The position numbers were made by a program, and so were the translations under genes. This document shows, piece by piece, positions 12,345 to 21,008 of a stretch of DNA of 64,000 nucleotides (positions are counted from its first letter, which is position 1; each line of letters begins with the position of its first letter). This stretch comes from Azoarcus sp. L1K30 (GTDB taxonomy: Bacteria; Pseudomonadota; Gammaproteobacteria; Burkholderiales; Rhodocyclaceae): positions 495,538 to 559,537 of the forward strand of contig NZ_JAGRRD010000001.1 of the NCBI RefSeq assembly GCF_018122735.1. Direction: 5' to 3'. The notes beneath the pieces are model-generated. The model saw nothing but the letters and a program-made list of their open reading frames with translations, was not told the DNA's origin and made no database searches.

Positions 12345-13171
12345 TGACGCCGCCGGTGGCCGACTTTCCGCTCACGATGCTGGGTGGGCCCCAGGGCGAG
12401 CTCGGGCTGCTTGGTTCGTTCATGCTCGGACTGTCGATGGGGCTGACCGCGTGCACGGTGACCTGTTTGCCGTTCATGGGTGCCTGGGTGCTTGGGCGGG
12501 GCAAGGGGCAGGGTGCGGCGATGGTCGATACCTGGCTCTTCCTTGGGGGACGTGTTCTGGCGTATAGCGTGCTCGGAATGCTGGCGGGCTCTCTGGGAGC
12601 AGTCCTGTCACGCTGGCTCGCCAGTGGCATCGGCAACGCATCGATCGGGCTCGCAAGTTGCGTGGCCGGGCTCTGGCTTTTGCTCCCGGCCTTGAGGGCA
12701 GTGCCAGGGATTTATTCGACTATCTCGCCGGGTGCCCGCCAGCGCGATGCATGTGGTGTCGCAGGGGGGCGCTCCGATGCGCCTGTCGTCCAGCCACTGC
12801 GCTTTGTCCGCGACCCGGTGTCGCGTCCGGTGCCGCCCACCGAGCGCGGCGCATCCGGTTGCTCGGCGGCGCGCAGGGGTGTTGCCCTGCCGCCGTTCTT
12901 TCTCGGCGTTTCCCTCAGTCTGACACCCTGCGCGCCGTTGGGCTGGCTGCTGACTGTGTGCGCGCTCTCGGGGAATGCGCTGGCCGGCTTTGGTCATGGT
13001 CTTGCATTTGGCATGGGAGCGGCGGTGACCCCCTTACTGCTCTTCTTGCCCCTTTTCGGGCTCCTCGGCAGCCGTTTGCTCGAAGGCCGCTTGTGGCTTT
13101 CGCACTGGCTGGGCGGTGGCGCAGGAATGGTGCTGGTCGCGCTTGGCATCAAACGCCTGCTCCTCCTCTGA
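12344..13171 (+). CDS. TauE/SafE or UreH-like membrane transporter
   Basis: This 275-residue, six- to seven-helix membrane protein belongs to the UreH-like/TauE superfamily of DsbD-related permeases. Two repeated halves each carry a Cys-Pro motif: GLTACTVTCLPFMG near residue 35 and LTPCAPLGW near residue 190, where CcdA-type proteins have transport or thiol sites. Such proteins are encoded next to cbb3 oxidase assembly and heavy-metal genes. The start overlaps the previous stop (TGATG) behind AGGGAGG. A role in moving copper or reducing equivalents is inferred. A polar linker of about 60 residues separates the halves. Confidence 0.82.
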   Translation: MTPPVADFPLTMLGGPQGELGLLGSFMLGLSMGLTACTVTCLPFMGAWVLGRGKGQGAAMVDTWLFLGGRVLAYSVLGMLAGSLGAVLSRWLASGIGNASIGLASCVAGLWLLLPALRAVPGIYSTISPGARQRDACGVAGGRSDAPVVQPLRFVRDPVSRPVPPTERGASGCSAARRGVALPPFFLGVSLSLTPCAPLGWLLTVCALSGNALAGFGHGLAFGMGAAVTPLLLFLPLFGLLGSRLLEGRLWLSHWLGGGAGMVLVALGIKRLLLL

Positions 13172-13191
13172 CTTTCTGCGTGAGAGATTTA

Positions 13192-15228
13192 ATGAATTCA
13201 AGTGTTCCTTGTATCCGCTTCAAGTTCTTGTTGAGACTCATCGTTGTCGCGCTTGCTTCGGGATCGACGTCTGCGATCGCCCAGCGAACTGAACTCGACG
13301 CCCCGCTGCTGGACGAACTTGTCGTCTCCGCGACCCGTACCAGTCAGAGCGTTCGGGAGTTGAGCGCAGCGGTCACGGTGATTGATCGTGAAACGATCGA
13401 GAAGTCCGGCGCGGTGACGGCGGATCAGTTGGTGCAGAGCGTGCCCGGTGTATATGCCGCGAGAATGGATGTGTCGGCGCCGAATCGGATCGCGCAGACC
13501 TATATGCGGGGCTTGTCAGGCAGCGGGCGTACCTTGGTGCTGATCGACGGGGTGCCGATGAATGTGCTCTACGACGGTCAGGTCGACTGGTCGCAACTGA
13601 GTACGCGGGACATCGAGCGCATCGAAGTTGTCCGTGGTGCGGCATCCAGTCTTTACGGCAGCAACGCAATGGGTGGGGTGATCAATATCATCTCGAGATT
13701 GCCCGGGGAGGGGGTAAAGGGGCGGGTCTCGTTCGACTCCGGGACCAACCAGACCCAGCGTGTCGCGGCCAGCGTAAGCGGTCGAAGCGGGGCGACGGGC
13801 TTCTTCGTGTCTGGCAGTCGCTTGCGCAGCGATGGCTATGACATGTGGACTGAAGCTCAAAAGTCTGCAGCCGGTGCCGCCAAGGACCAGCTCATTGCGA
13901 TCGGAACCAAGAAGACGAACCTGGTGGCGAAACTCACCCATGAGATCAGCAGCAGCGATTTCATGGAGCTCAGCGTGTCGTCTCTCGATGACCTTTCCAC
14001 CGATTTTTACGACATCCCCGATTATTTGCCCCAGCGCCGGAAGCAATTGCTGACCTCGGCGCGCTATCAGCATTTCGGCGACAACACGGATTCGTCGATT
14101 CTGATCTATCACCGCGATGGAAAGCAGTATGCAGACAGCGCTGCTCCGCCCCTGTACACGAGCATCGCATCGGAAGGTGAGTTCGATGATCGCACGCTCG
14201 GGCTCAATGCCCAGTCATCGGTACGACTCGGATCCGGGCATACGCTGACTTTTGGGGTGGATGCGATGGATGGGGAGATTGATGTGCTCTACGACCACTT
14301 CGCATCGACCCCTTCGCGGGCGATGCGGATCACCGGGGAGGTACAGCGGATGGGCTTATTCCTTCAGGATGAGCTGCGCCTGAACGAGGATTGGGGGCTC
14401 AATCTTGCCGGGCGGGTGGACCACTGGCGTACCTCGGGCAAGCAGACCGACACGCTCGACGGTCAGCCCGAGGGTGTCTACCCCGAAAGAGAGGGAACGG
14501 AGTTCTCCCCCAAGGTCGGCGTGCTGTATCGACTGCAGCCGGGTACCAGCGTTCGCGCGAATGTCGGCAAGGCGTTCAAGCTTCCCGAGCTGTGGGAAAT
14601 GTATAGCTCGAACCGCCGCGGCGCGACGACCTATTGGGGCAATCCGGATCTGTCTCCGGAGCGCTTGAATGCTTACGACATCGGGATTGATCACTACTAT
14701 TCGCGCCAGGGCTTCGTCAAGGCGACCTTTTATCGCAACGAAGCGGAAGATTTCGTTTACAGCGTGCGGCGCGATGCACTCAATAGCGACAAGATGAATA
14801 TCGATCGCGTCGTAACCCGTGGCGTCGAACTGGAAGCGCGCTATCAGGTGTCGCCACTGCTCACGATTTCCGCATCGCATACCCGCAATCGCTCGTTCAT
14901 CGTTGAAAGTCAACGCGACCCTGCACTTGAAGGCAAGCAATTGGTGTATGTGCCGCGCACACAGACGGCCGTCAATCTCAGCTTTTCGCTGCCCCAGCAA
15001 ACGTCGCTACTCGTGTCTGCCATGCATGTGGGCAAGCGGTACGCGGACGACAGGAACACCACCACCTACCGCAAGTACACCACGTGGGACTTGATGCTCG
15101 ACCGCCAGTTTACGCCGGCGATCAAGGGGCGTCTCAGTGTGATCAACGTCGCCGATCATCGCTATGACGGCGTCGGGTATCGCGCTCCCGGCCGCCTGGT
15201 CACGCTCGGTATCGATGCTGCTTTTTAA
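13192..15228 (+). CDS. TonB-dependent outer-membrane receptor (copper-locus receptor 2, BtuB/CirA-like)
   Basis: This 678-residue receptor has a signal peptide, a TonB box (LLDELVVSATRT), a plug domain with IERIEVVRGAASSLYGSNAMGG near residues 142 to 163, and a barrel ending in a terminal Phe (LGIDAAF). The plug resembles the BtuB/CirA group, but no residue set fixes the ligand; a metal-chelate ligand is plausible from context. The start at 13192 is 20 bases after the TauE-like stop with a weak GAGAG ribosome binding site. The long open frame upstream of it overlaps the TauE-like gene and is not coding. Confidence 0.93.
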   Translation: MNSSVPCIRFKFLLRLIVVALASGSTSAIAQRTELDAPLLDELVVSATRTSQSVRELSAAVTVIDRETIEKSGAVTADQLVQSVPGVYAARMDVSAPNRIAQTYMRGLSGSGRTLVLIDGVPMNVLYDGQVDWSQLSTRDIERIEVVRGAASSLYGSNAMGGVINIISRLPGEGVKGRVSFDSGTNQTQRVAASVSGRSGATGFFVSGSRLRSDGYDMWTEAQKSAAGAAKDQLIAIGTKKTNLVAKLTHEISSSDFMELSVSSLDDLSTDFYDIPDYLPQRRKQLLTSARYQHFGDNTDSSILIYHRDGKQYADSAAPPLYTSIASEGEFDDRTLGLNAQSSVRLGSGHTLTFGVDAMDGEIDVLYDHFASTPSRAMRITGEVQRMGLFLQDELRLNEDWGLNLAGRVDHWRTSGKQTDTLDGQPEGVYPEREGTEFSPKVGVLYRLQPGTSVRANVGKAFKLPELWEMYSSNRRGATTYWGNPDLSPERLNAYDIGIDHYYSRQGFVKATFYRNEAEDFVYSVRRDALNSDKMNIDRVVTRGVELEARYQVSPLLTISASHTRNRSFIVESQRDPALEGKQLVYVPRTQTAVNLSFSLPQQTSLLVSAMHVGKRYADDRNTTTYRKYTTWDLMLDRQFTPAIKGRLSVINVADHRYDGVGYRAPGRLVTLGIDAAF

Positions 15229-15283
15229 AGCATTGAAGTACCCGCCTCGGGACGAAACGCATTCATTCAAGGAGTCATAAAGG

Positions 15284-17557
15284 ATGTACAGCTTGAAACC
15301 ACATCGCCTGGCCTTTGCCCTGGCCATTGCATTTTCCACGTCGGCCTTCGCTGAAGGCGAAAGCAATGCCCAGCTTGACGATGTCGTGGTGTCAGCGCCG
15401 CTCTTCTCACCGCTGCCGCAGACCGGTGGGCGCCTCGGGCAAACGGAAGTCGAGCGCAAGGGCGCGGTGTTGAGTGATACCGCCAGCCTGCTCAAGGGCG
15501 TACACGGCTTGTCGCTGCAGGGAGCGGGCGGGGTATCGAGTCTGCCTGTTATTCGCGGGTTGGCCGACGACCGCTTGCGAATCAAGGTCGACGGCATGGA
15601 TCTGGTCTCCGCGTGTGGCAATCACATGAATCCACCGCTCTCCTACATCGATCCGTCGAGCGTTTCCAGCGTGCAGGTGTTCGTCGGAATTTCGCCGGTG
15701 AGCCAGGGGGGCGATAGCATCGGTGGCACCATCCTCGCGGATTCCGCCGCGCCCGAGTTCGCATCCGTGGGCCAGGGACCGTTGGTCAAGGGTGAGTTGG
15801 GTGGCTTCTACCGCAGTAACGGCGATGCCGTTGGGGCGAATCTCTCGGCAAGCTTTGCCGGAGAACAGTTGAGTGTTCGCTATGACGGGGCGACGTCAAA
15901 GTCGAACAACTATCGGGCTGGCAAGGACTTCAAGGCGGCCGGGCCGGCAGCGGCCGGGCGTGGTTGGCTGGAGGCCGACGAGGTGGGCTCGTCCGCCTAC
16001 GAAACGTCGAATCAGTCGCTCACGATGGCGCTGCGGCAGGAGAACCATCTGTTTGAATTCAAATACGGGGTGCAGGACATCCCGCAGCAGGGTTTTCCGA
16101 ACCAGCGCATGGACATGACGGGCAATCACAGCGAACAGTTCAATGTGCGCTATCGGGGCATGTTCGACTGGGGCGTGCTGGAGGCGCGGGCCTACAACGA
16201 GCACACCCGCCACCGGATGCAGTTTGGCGATGACAAACTCTACTGGTATGGCCCGAGCAACGTACCGGGTTCGGATGGCATTCCCGGACCGATCCTCCCC
16301 GGCATGACCGGACGTGCCGCCGGGATGCCGATGGATACCGAAGGCGATAATACGGGCCTCGTCCTGAAGGCGGACCTGCCGCTGTCGGAGCGTGATCTGC
16401 TGCGGATCGGCGGAGAGTTTCAACAGTATCGGCTCGACGACTGGTGGGACGCCTCCGGCAAAGGCATGGCGCCGGACACCTTCTGGAACATCCGCGATGG
16501 TGAGCGCGACCGTGTCGCGGTCTTCGCCGAATGGGAGGCCGCGTGGAATCCGCAGTGGATGACGCAGTTCGGGCTTCGCCATGAAACCGTGCGCATGGAT
16601 GCCGGCCCGGTACAGGGTTACAACCCCACTTTCAGCCCTGTGCCGGAGGCCGCGTTCAACGCCGCTGACCGTAGCAGCACCGATCAGAATCTGGATGTGA
16701 CCGCGCTGGCCCGATTCACGCCTTCGACATCGCAGACCTACGAGTTCGGGTATGCGCAGAAAACCCGGTCGCCCAACCTGTATGAGCGCTTCGCCTGGTC
16801 CACCAACGGCATGGCGATGCGCATGGTCAATCTGGCGGGCGATGGCAACGGCTATGTCGGCAATCTTGCGCTCGATCCTGAACGTGCGCACACGCTTGGC
16901 ATGACGGCTGACTGGCATGATGCCGACGCGCAGACGTGGGGGCTCAGGGTCTCCCCCTACCTGACCTACATCGAGAACTACATCGATGCCGAGCGCTGTG
17001 CCGATGGTGTCGGTGCGTGCACGACGGCGAACCAGACGCTCACGGAGGGCTTCGTCTATCTTCGTTTTGTAAATCAGTCCGCCCGGCTGCATGGCGTGGA
17101 TGTGGCGGGGTTCGCCAGGCTGGGTGCTTCCGGGGTCCTGGGCACTTTCACCGGAAGAGGTAGTCTGAGCTACGTCAGAGGCAAGAACCCGACGACGGGC
17201 GACAACCTCTACAACATGATGCCGCTCAACGGAAAACTCGCCGTCGAGCAGTCATATGGGCAGTGGACCAATACGCTGGAAATGGAACTGGTCGCCAGCA
17301 AGGATCAGGTGTCGCGGACCCGGAACGAAGTGGGTACCGGTGGCTACGGTCTGCTTCACCTGCGCAGCAGCTTCGTCGCTGGAGAGGTTCGTGTCGATTT
17401 CGGCATCGAGAACGTGTTCGACCGCTTCTATCACCACCCCCTTGGCGGCGCCTACCTTGGTCAGGGCAAGACGATGTCCGGCACCGATGTGCCTTGGGGC
17501 GTGCTTGTGCCTGGTACCGGGCGCTCGCTCTATGCGGCGGTCAACGTGAAGTTCTGA
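15284..17557 (+). CDS. OprC/NosA-like copper-binding TonB receptor
   Basis: This 757-residue outer-membrane receptor has a signal peptide (ending STSAFA), a TonB box (LDDVVVSAP), a plug and a full barrel ending in AAVNVKF. The plug contains C111-G-N-H-M115 (in VSACGNHMNPPLS), and a barrel loop has H310-R-M312. These match the CxxxM plus HxM set that forms the copper site of Pseudomonas OprC, the relative of NosA needed for copper supply to nitrous oxide reductase. Copper import across the outer membrane is therefore the likely function. AAGGAGTCATAAAGG precedes the ATG. A Crp/Fnr regulator follows after 95 bases. Confidence 0.95.
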   Translation: MYSLKPHRLAFALAIAFSTSAFAEGESNAQLDDVVVSAPLFSPLPQTGGRLGQTEVERKGAVLSDTASLLKGVHGLSLQGAGGVSSLPVIRGLADDRLRIKVDGMDLVSACGNHMNPPLSYIDPSSVSSVQVFVGISPVSQGGDSIGGTILADSAAPEFASVGQGPLVKGELGGFYRSNGDAVGANLSASFAGEQLSVRYDGATSKSNNYRAGKDFKAAGPAAAGRGWLEADEVGSSAYETSNQSLTMALRQENHLFEFKYGVQDIPQQGFPNQRMDMTGNHSEQFNVRYRGMFDWGVLEARAYNEHTRHRMQFGDDKLYWYGPSNVPGSDGIPGPILPGMTGRAAGMPMDTEGDNTGLVLKADLPLSERDLLRIGGEFQQYRLDDWWDASGKGMAPDTFWNIRDGERDRVAVFAEWEAAWNPQWMTQFGLRHETVRMDAGPVQGYNPTFSPVPEAAFNAADRSSTDQNLDVTALARFTPSTSQTYEFGYAQKTRSPNLYERFAWSTNGMAMRMVNLAGDGNGYVGNLALDPERAHTLGMTADWHDADAQTWGLRVSPYLTYIENYIDAERCADGVGACTTANQTLTEGFVYLRFVNQSARLHGVDVAGFARLGASGVLGTFTGRGSLSYVRGKNPTTGDNLYNMMPLNGKLAVEQSYGQWTNTLEMELVASKDQVSRTRNEVGTGGYGLLHLRSSFVAGEVRVDFGIENVFDRFYHHPLGGAYLGQGKTMSGTDVPWGVLVPGTGRSLYAAVNVKF

Positions 17558-17652
17558 TTTTTTACCGGGTCCGCATGCCTGGCGCCGGCCGCAAAGTGCG
17601 TCGGCCACTGATGCACGGAGACCGGTCCCGGCATGCGACAAGGAGGCAGAAA

Positions 17653-18261
17653 ATGAAGGGAGAAAGCAGCAAGCCGGATAAGGCCGGGCCGGCAAGGACG
17701 AAGGCCGGCACGATCGCCCGCGGCCAGACGATCTACAAGGCGGATGCGGAAGGCGGTGCATGGCGGGTGCTGTCAGGTACGGTGCGTCTCGATCAGCCCG
17801 GACCTGACGGGCTGCAGTTTGCCGGCATGGCGGTGACAGGCGATGTAATTGGTGCGGAAACGCTACTGTTCGGCCGCTACACGTTCACCGCGCGGGCGCT
17901 GTCGGCCTGCGTGCTCGAACCCTGGTGTGCGGACCGGGCCGAACCCAGCGGGCAATTGCTGCTCGGCATGCTTGCGGCGACCGAGGAGCGCATGGCGGAA
18001 GTGCTGGCCCTGCGTAGTGGCAAGGCCGGAGAGCGTGTACGCAGGTTGTTCGAGTTCATGACCGGCGGACTGACCCGCGGTGGTCGTGCCGCGAAGCTGG
18101 CGCTGCCGCGGCTCAAGGATATCGCCGAGATCACGGATCTTTCAGTGGAGACGGTTTCGCGGACGATCAGTCACCTGGGGGCGGAGGGGACGCTCGAGGT
18201 GTCCGGGCGTTACCGTGCGCGTCATGTGACTGCTGAATCGGTTTTTGGCGTACGCAGCTGA
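17653..18261 (+). CDS. Crp/Fnr family transcriptional regulator
   Basis: This 202-residue protein has a shortened cyclic-nucleotide-binding-like sensor (GGAWRVLSGTVRLD, then GDVIGAETLLFG), a dimer helix and a C-terminal winged helix-turn-helix (LKDIAEITDLSVETVSRTISHL). The N-terminal Cys cluster of oxygen-sensing FNR is absent; only two Cys occur, in SACVLEPWC. It may therefore sense something else, such as nitric oxide through haem or a redox signal. AGGAGG lies 6 bases before the ATG. Its place at the end of the copper cluster suggests it controls these genes, perhaps with respiratory mode, but no binding site was identified. Confidence 0.9.
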   Translation: MKGESSKPDKAGPARTKAGTIARGQTIYKADAEGGAWRVLSGTVRLDQPGPDGLQFAGMAVTGDVIGAETLLFGRYTFTARALSACVLEPWCADRAEPSGQLLLGMLAATEERMAEVLALRSGKAGERVRRLFEFMTGGLTRGGRAAKLALPRLKDIAEITDLSVETVSRTISHLGAEGTLEVSGRYRARHVTAESVFGVRS

Positions 18262-18382
18262 CTGAGCGGCATACTTGGTAAGCGGGTGTTTTGCTGCATT
18301 GCAATGGTGGGGGATTCGTCATAGGCTGTTGCTCGCAGTGCGATTCGATGCTGCGCGATCTCCACGACCCATCCCTTGCCCC

Positions 18383-19423
18383 ATGATTCCGGAAGCTCTG
18401 TTTCGTCATGCCCGTCGACTTCTGCCGACCGCGTTGTTCGCGTTTCTTGCGATGTCGGTCCACGCCGACGAGATCGTACTGACCAATGGCGACCGCCTCA
18501 CCGGCACGGTGATCAGCAAGACGCCGGAAGGGCTCAAGTTCAAGACCCCGTATGCCGGCGTGTTGCGCATCGACTGGCGCATGGTGGAAACGCTGACGAC
18601 TGACGAGCCGGTGGATGTCATGCTGCGCAGTAACGAGGGCCGGCTCGATACCCGGTTGCAGCGTTCGGAAGAGGCCCGCACCGTGCGCTTGGCCGAGGCG
18701 CCGGAAGTTCCGCCGCTCAAGCTCGATCGCATCAGTTACCTGAATCCCACACCGAGCCAGTCGGGTGAGGGCTTTGAATACAAATGGCGTGCGAACGTCG
18801 CGGGCAATTCGGTCAGTGGCAATAGTGAGACCACCCAGCTGGCCGTTGAAACCGAGATGAATGCGGTGGGCAAGACCTCCCGTTACTCGCTGAGGATAAA
18901 GGCCGAGGAGCGCACCGATCACGGTGTCGAGAGCGCGTCGAACTACCTCGCCAGTGCCGACCGCGACTGGTTCGTGACCAAGAAGAATTTCATCTACGCG
19001 CGCACCACGGTGGAGCGCGACCCGTATCGCGACCTGTCCACGCGTGCGTCTGCAGGCTCGGGATATGGTCTGCAGCTGATCGACAACGACCAGACGGGGC
19101 TGTCGGTCAAGGGCGGCCTTGAGCTCGTGCGCGAGAACCGGGTCGAGACCGACGACCAGAACTATCCGGCAATCGGCTGGGGCGTGAATTACCGGCACTG
19201 GCTGATTGGCCGTTCGGCGGAGTTCTTTCATCAGCAGGACGGTTACATGAACGCCCGTGACAGCCGCGACGTGACGCTGAAGATGCGCACCGGCTTCCGG
19301 TTGCCTATCGTCGAGCGCCTGAGCGCACAGGTGCAGGGCGTGCTCGACTGGGAAGGCCTGCCGGCAGAGGGGCGCAAGTCGGCCGACATGAGCCTGCAGT
19401 TCGGGGTCGGTTACGAGTGGTGA
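18383..19423 (+). CDS. DUF481 outer-membrane protein
   Basis: This 346-residue protein has a signal peptide (ending SVHADE), an N-terminal small beta domain (IVLTNGDRLTGTVIS and ending in DVMLRS) and a C-terminal DUF481 barrel (residues 125 to 346) that ends in FGVGYEW, the aromatic end of an outer-membrane strand. DUF481 proteins (salt-stress-induced OMPs of the YdiY group) have no firm function. Its last third is duplicated in degraded form at 32188, next to the intact etf-QO gene, which shows that the two genes were neighbours before the iron island came to lie between them. Confidence 0.88.
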   Translation: MIPEALFRHARRLLPTALFAFLAMSVHADEIVLTNGDRLTGTVISKTPEGLKFKTPYAGVLRIDWRMVETLTTDEPVDVMLRSNEGRLDTRLQRSEEARTVRLAEAPEVPPLKLDRISYLNPTPSQSGEGFEYKWRANVAGNSVSGNSETTQLAVETEMNAVGKTSRYSLRIKAEERTDHGVESASNYLASADRDWFVTKKNFIYARTTVERDPYRDLSTRASAGSGYGLQLIDNDQTGLSVKGGLELVRENRVETDDQNYPAIGWGVNYRHWLIGRSAEFFHQQDGYMNARDSRDVTLKMRTGFRLPIVERLSAQVQGVLDWEGLPAEGRKSADMSLQFGVGYEW

Positions 19424-19463
19424 GCTGCGACGCCTGCCGAAGCGGGCGCCGTTTGCCGCGACC

Positions 19464-19495
19464 CAGTGACGGAGCGCCCGAGCGCCCCGTCACTG
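19464..19495. terminator. Bidirectional terminator hairpin after the DUF481 gene
   Basis: A perfect 9-base stem (CAGTGACGG with CCGTCACTG) with further GC pairing inside. It lies between the convergent DUF481 gene and the etf-QO fragment. The same hairpin is kept in the right repeat copy. Confidence 0.65.
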
Positions 19496-19502
19496 ACAGG
19501 GC

Positions 19503-19615
19503 TTACATGCCCTGGCAGATCGGCCCCTCGTCGCCTTGCGGCACCACCCAGTTGATGTTCTGGGTGGGATCCTTGATGTCGCAGGTCTTGCAGTGCACGC
19601 AGTTCGGCGCGTTGA
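19503..19615 (-). pseudogene. 3' fragment of the ETF-ubiquinone oxidoreductase gene
   Basis: The minus strand encodes the last 37 or so residues of etf-QO, including the C-x-x-C-x-x-C cluster ligands and the final CQGM before TAA. The intact gene is at 32404-34047, where the end reads YQGM. The rest of the gene is missing on this side: the sequence changes to island DNA at 19616. It is a relic of the event that put the island here and cannot make a working protein. Confidence 0.9.
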
Positions 19616-19618
19616 GCA

Positions 19619-21004
19619 TCAGGAGCTTGCCTCCCGAGCCGGATGCAGCCAGCCGCCGCCGAGGGCACGGAACAGCGCGACGGCGGCGCGTTGGCAGGCA
19701 AGGCGGTCGGCGAGTAGCTGATGGCGTGCGGCGTGCAGCGTGCGCTGGCTGTCGAGCAGATCGATCATCGCCAGGGCGCCGGCACGGTAGCGGGCGTCGG
19801 CGCGTTGCCAGGCGATTTCGGCCTGGCGCACGACTTCCGCTTGGGCGGCAAGTTGCGCGGCGCTACCGGCGCTGGTGTTGAGTGCCGTCTGGGTGTCGGC
19901 AAAGGCGGCGACGATGGCGGCGTGGTAGGCGTACAGTAGGCCTTCGCGGCGCGCCTGCTCGGCGTCGTGGCGGGCGGCCAGACGGCCGCCGTCGAATATC
20001 GGCCGGGCCAGTGCGGCGAACAGACTGTAGGCCGGGTTGGCGAATAGATCGGCGATCTGGCGGCCGCCAGCCAGGCCGCTGGCGCTGAGACTGACGGTCG
20101 GCAACAGGGCGGCGCGGGCGGCGGCGACGTCGGCGTCGGCGGCGAGCAGCGCGGCCTCGGCGCGGGCCAGATCGGGACGGCGGCGCAGCAGTTCGCTGGG
20201 CAGACCGGCATTGACCGCCGGCAGCGGCAGGCTGGCCAGATCGGCCGGCTGCGGTTCGACGCTGGCGCTGCGGCCGAGCAGGGCGCCCAGCGCCTGGCAG
20301 CCGTTATCGTATTCGAGGCGCAACGCCACCAGGCTGCGTTGGCGTTCGCCGAGCAGGCCACGCTGACGGGCAACGTCGAGCGTGTCGGCACTACCGGCAC
20401 GCAGGCGGATTTCTGTCAGCGCCAGGGTGCGCTCGACGAGCAGCCAGTCGGCCTCGGCGATGGCGATCTGTTCGCGCAGTGCCTGTAAGCCCAGCCACAG
20501 GTTGGCGACGTTGGCCGCCAGACTCAGGCGAAGCGCCGTGCGGTCGTGGTGGCTGAATTCGACGCCGGCCTGGGCAGCGTCGCGCAGTGCCTGCTGGCGG
20601 CCCCATACGTCGATCTCGTAGCTGGCGGCCAGGCTGGCACTGTGGGCAATACGTTCGCCGCTGCTCGCACCGCCGTTACGGACGCCGCTCAGTTCTAAAT
20701 CAAGCGCTGGCCAGCGGTCGGCGCCAGCGACGCGGGCGACGGCTTCTGCCTGTCGCTCTGCTGCCATGGCGACGGCAATGTCCGGCGCCTGGGCCAGGGC
20801 CTCGTCGATCAGTGCGGCCAGTTCGGCATTGCCGAAGGCCTGCCAGTCGAGGCTTTCCGGTGGCGTAACCGCGTCAGCAGGTTGGACGAGGCGCCACTGC
20901 ATCGGCAGGGTGAAGGCGGCGGCCGGTGCGCCGGGTGGCGCATTCGCGCAGCCGGCGACTAAAGGTAGTAGCAACCAGGGAAGGCGGTAGATGTGCTCGG
21001 GCAT
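19619..21004 (-). CDS. Outer-membrane efflux lipoprotein, NodT/OpmQ family
   Basis: This 461-residue protein has a signal peptide with the lipobox VAGC and two repeated OEP (TolC-like) domains. Recognisable marks are [10 protein letters not shown] near residue 125, [14 protein letters not shown] near residue 201 and [13 protein letters not shown] near residue 277. It should form the outer-membrane channel of the tripartite exporter with the MacA- and MacB-like proteins just upstream, like OpmQ in PvdRT-OpmQ. It is the last gene of the seven-gene iron operon. Its stop lies 4 bases from the left repeat boundary, so its extreme C-terminus may have been set by the insertion. Confidence 0.92.
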   Translation of the reverse strand: MPEHIYRLPWLLLPLVAGCANAPPGAPAAAFTLPMQWRLVQPADAVTPPESLDWQAFGNAELAALIDEALAQAPDIAVAMAAERQAEAVARVAGADRWPALDLELSGVRNGGASSGERIAHSASLAASYEIDVWGRQQALRDAAQAGVEFSHHDRTALRLSLAANVANLWLGLQALREQIAIAEADWLLVERTLALTEIRLRAGSADTLDVARQRGLLGERQRSLVALRLEYDNGCQALGALLGRSASVEPQPADLASLPLPAVNAGLPSELLRRRPDLARAEAALLAADADVAAARAALLPTVSLSASGLAGGRQIADLFANPAYSLFAALARPIFDGGRLAARHDAEQARREGLLYAYHAAIVAAFADTQTALNTSAGSAAQLAAQAEVVRQAEIAWQRADARYRAGALAMIDLLDSQRTLHAARHQLLADRLACQRAAVALFRALGGGWLHPAREASS

Positions 21005-21008
21005 TGAT

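Larger units (their letters stand above)
19156..19615. repeat. Left direct-repeat copy flanking the iron island
   Basis: These 460 bases cover the 3' end of the DUF481 gene, the shared terminator and the last 113 bases of etf-QO. They recur in the same orientation at 32188-32516, with roughly 15 mismatches over 329 aligned bases (counted by eye) and one 131-base deletion in the right copy. Similarity stops sharply at 19615, and the stop codon of the island's first gene lies 4 bases later. Confidence 0.92.

Noticed and set aside
12658-13191. Extended N-terminus for the second TonB receptor
   Set aside because: The frame is open upstream, but it lies over the TauE-like gene, and the signal peptide begins at 13192.
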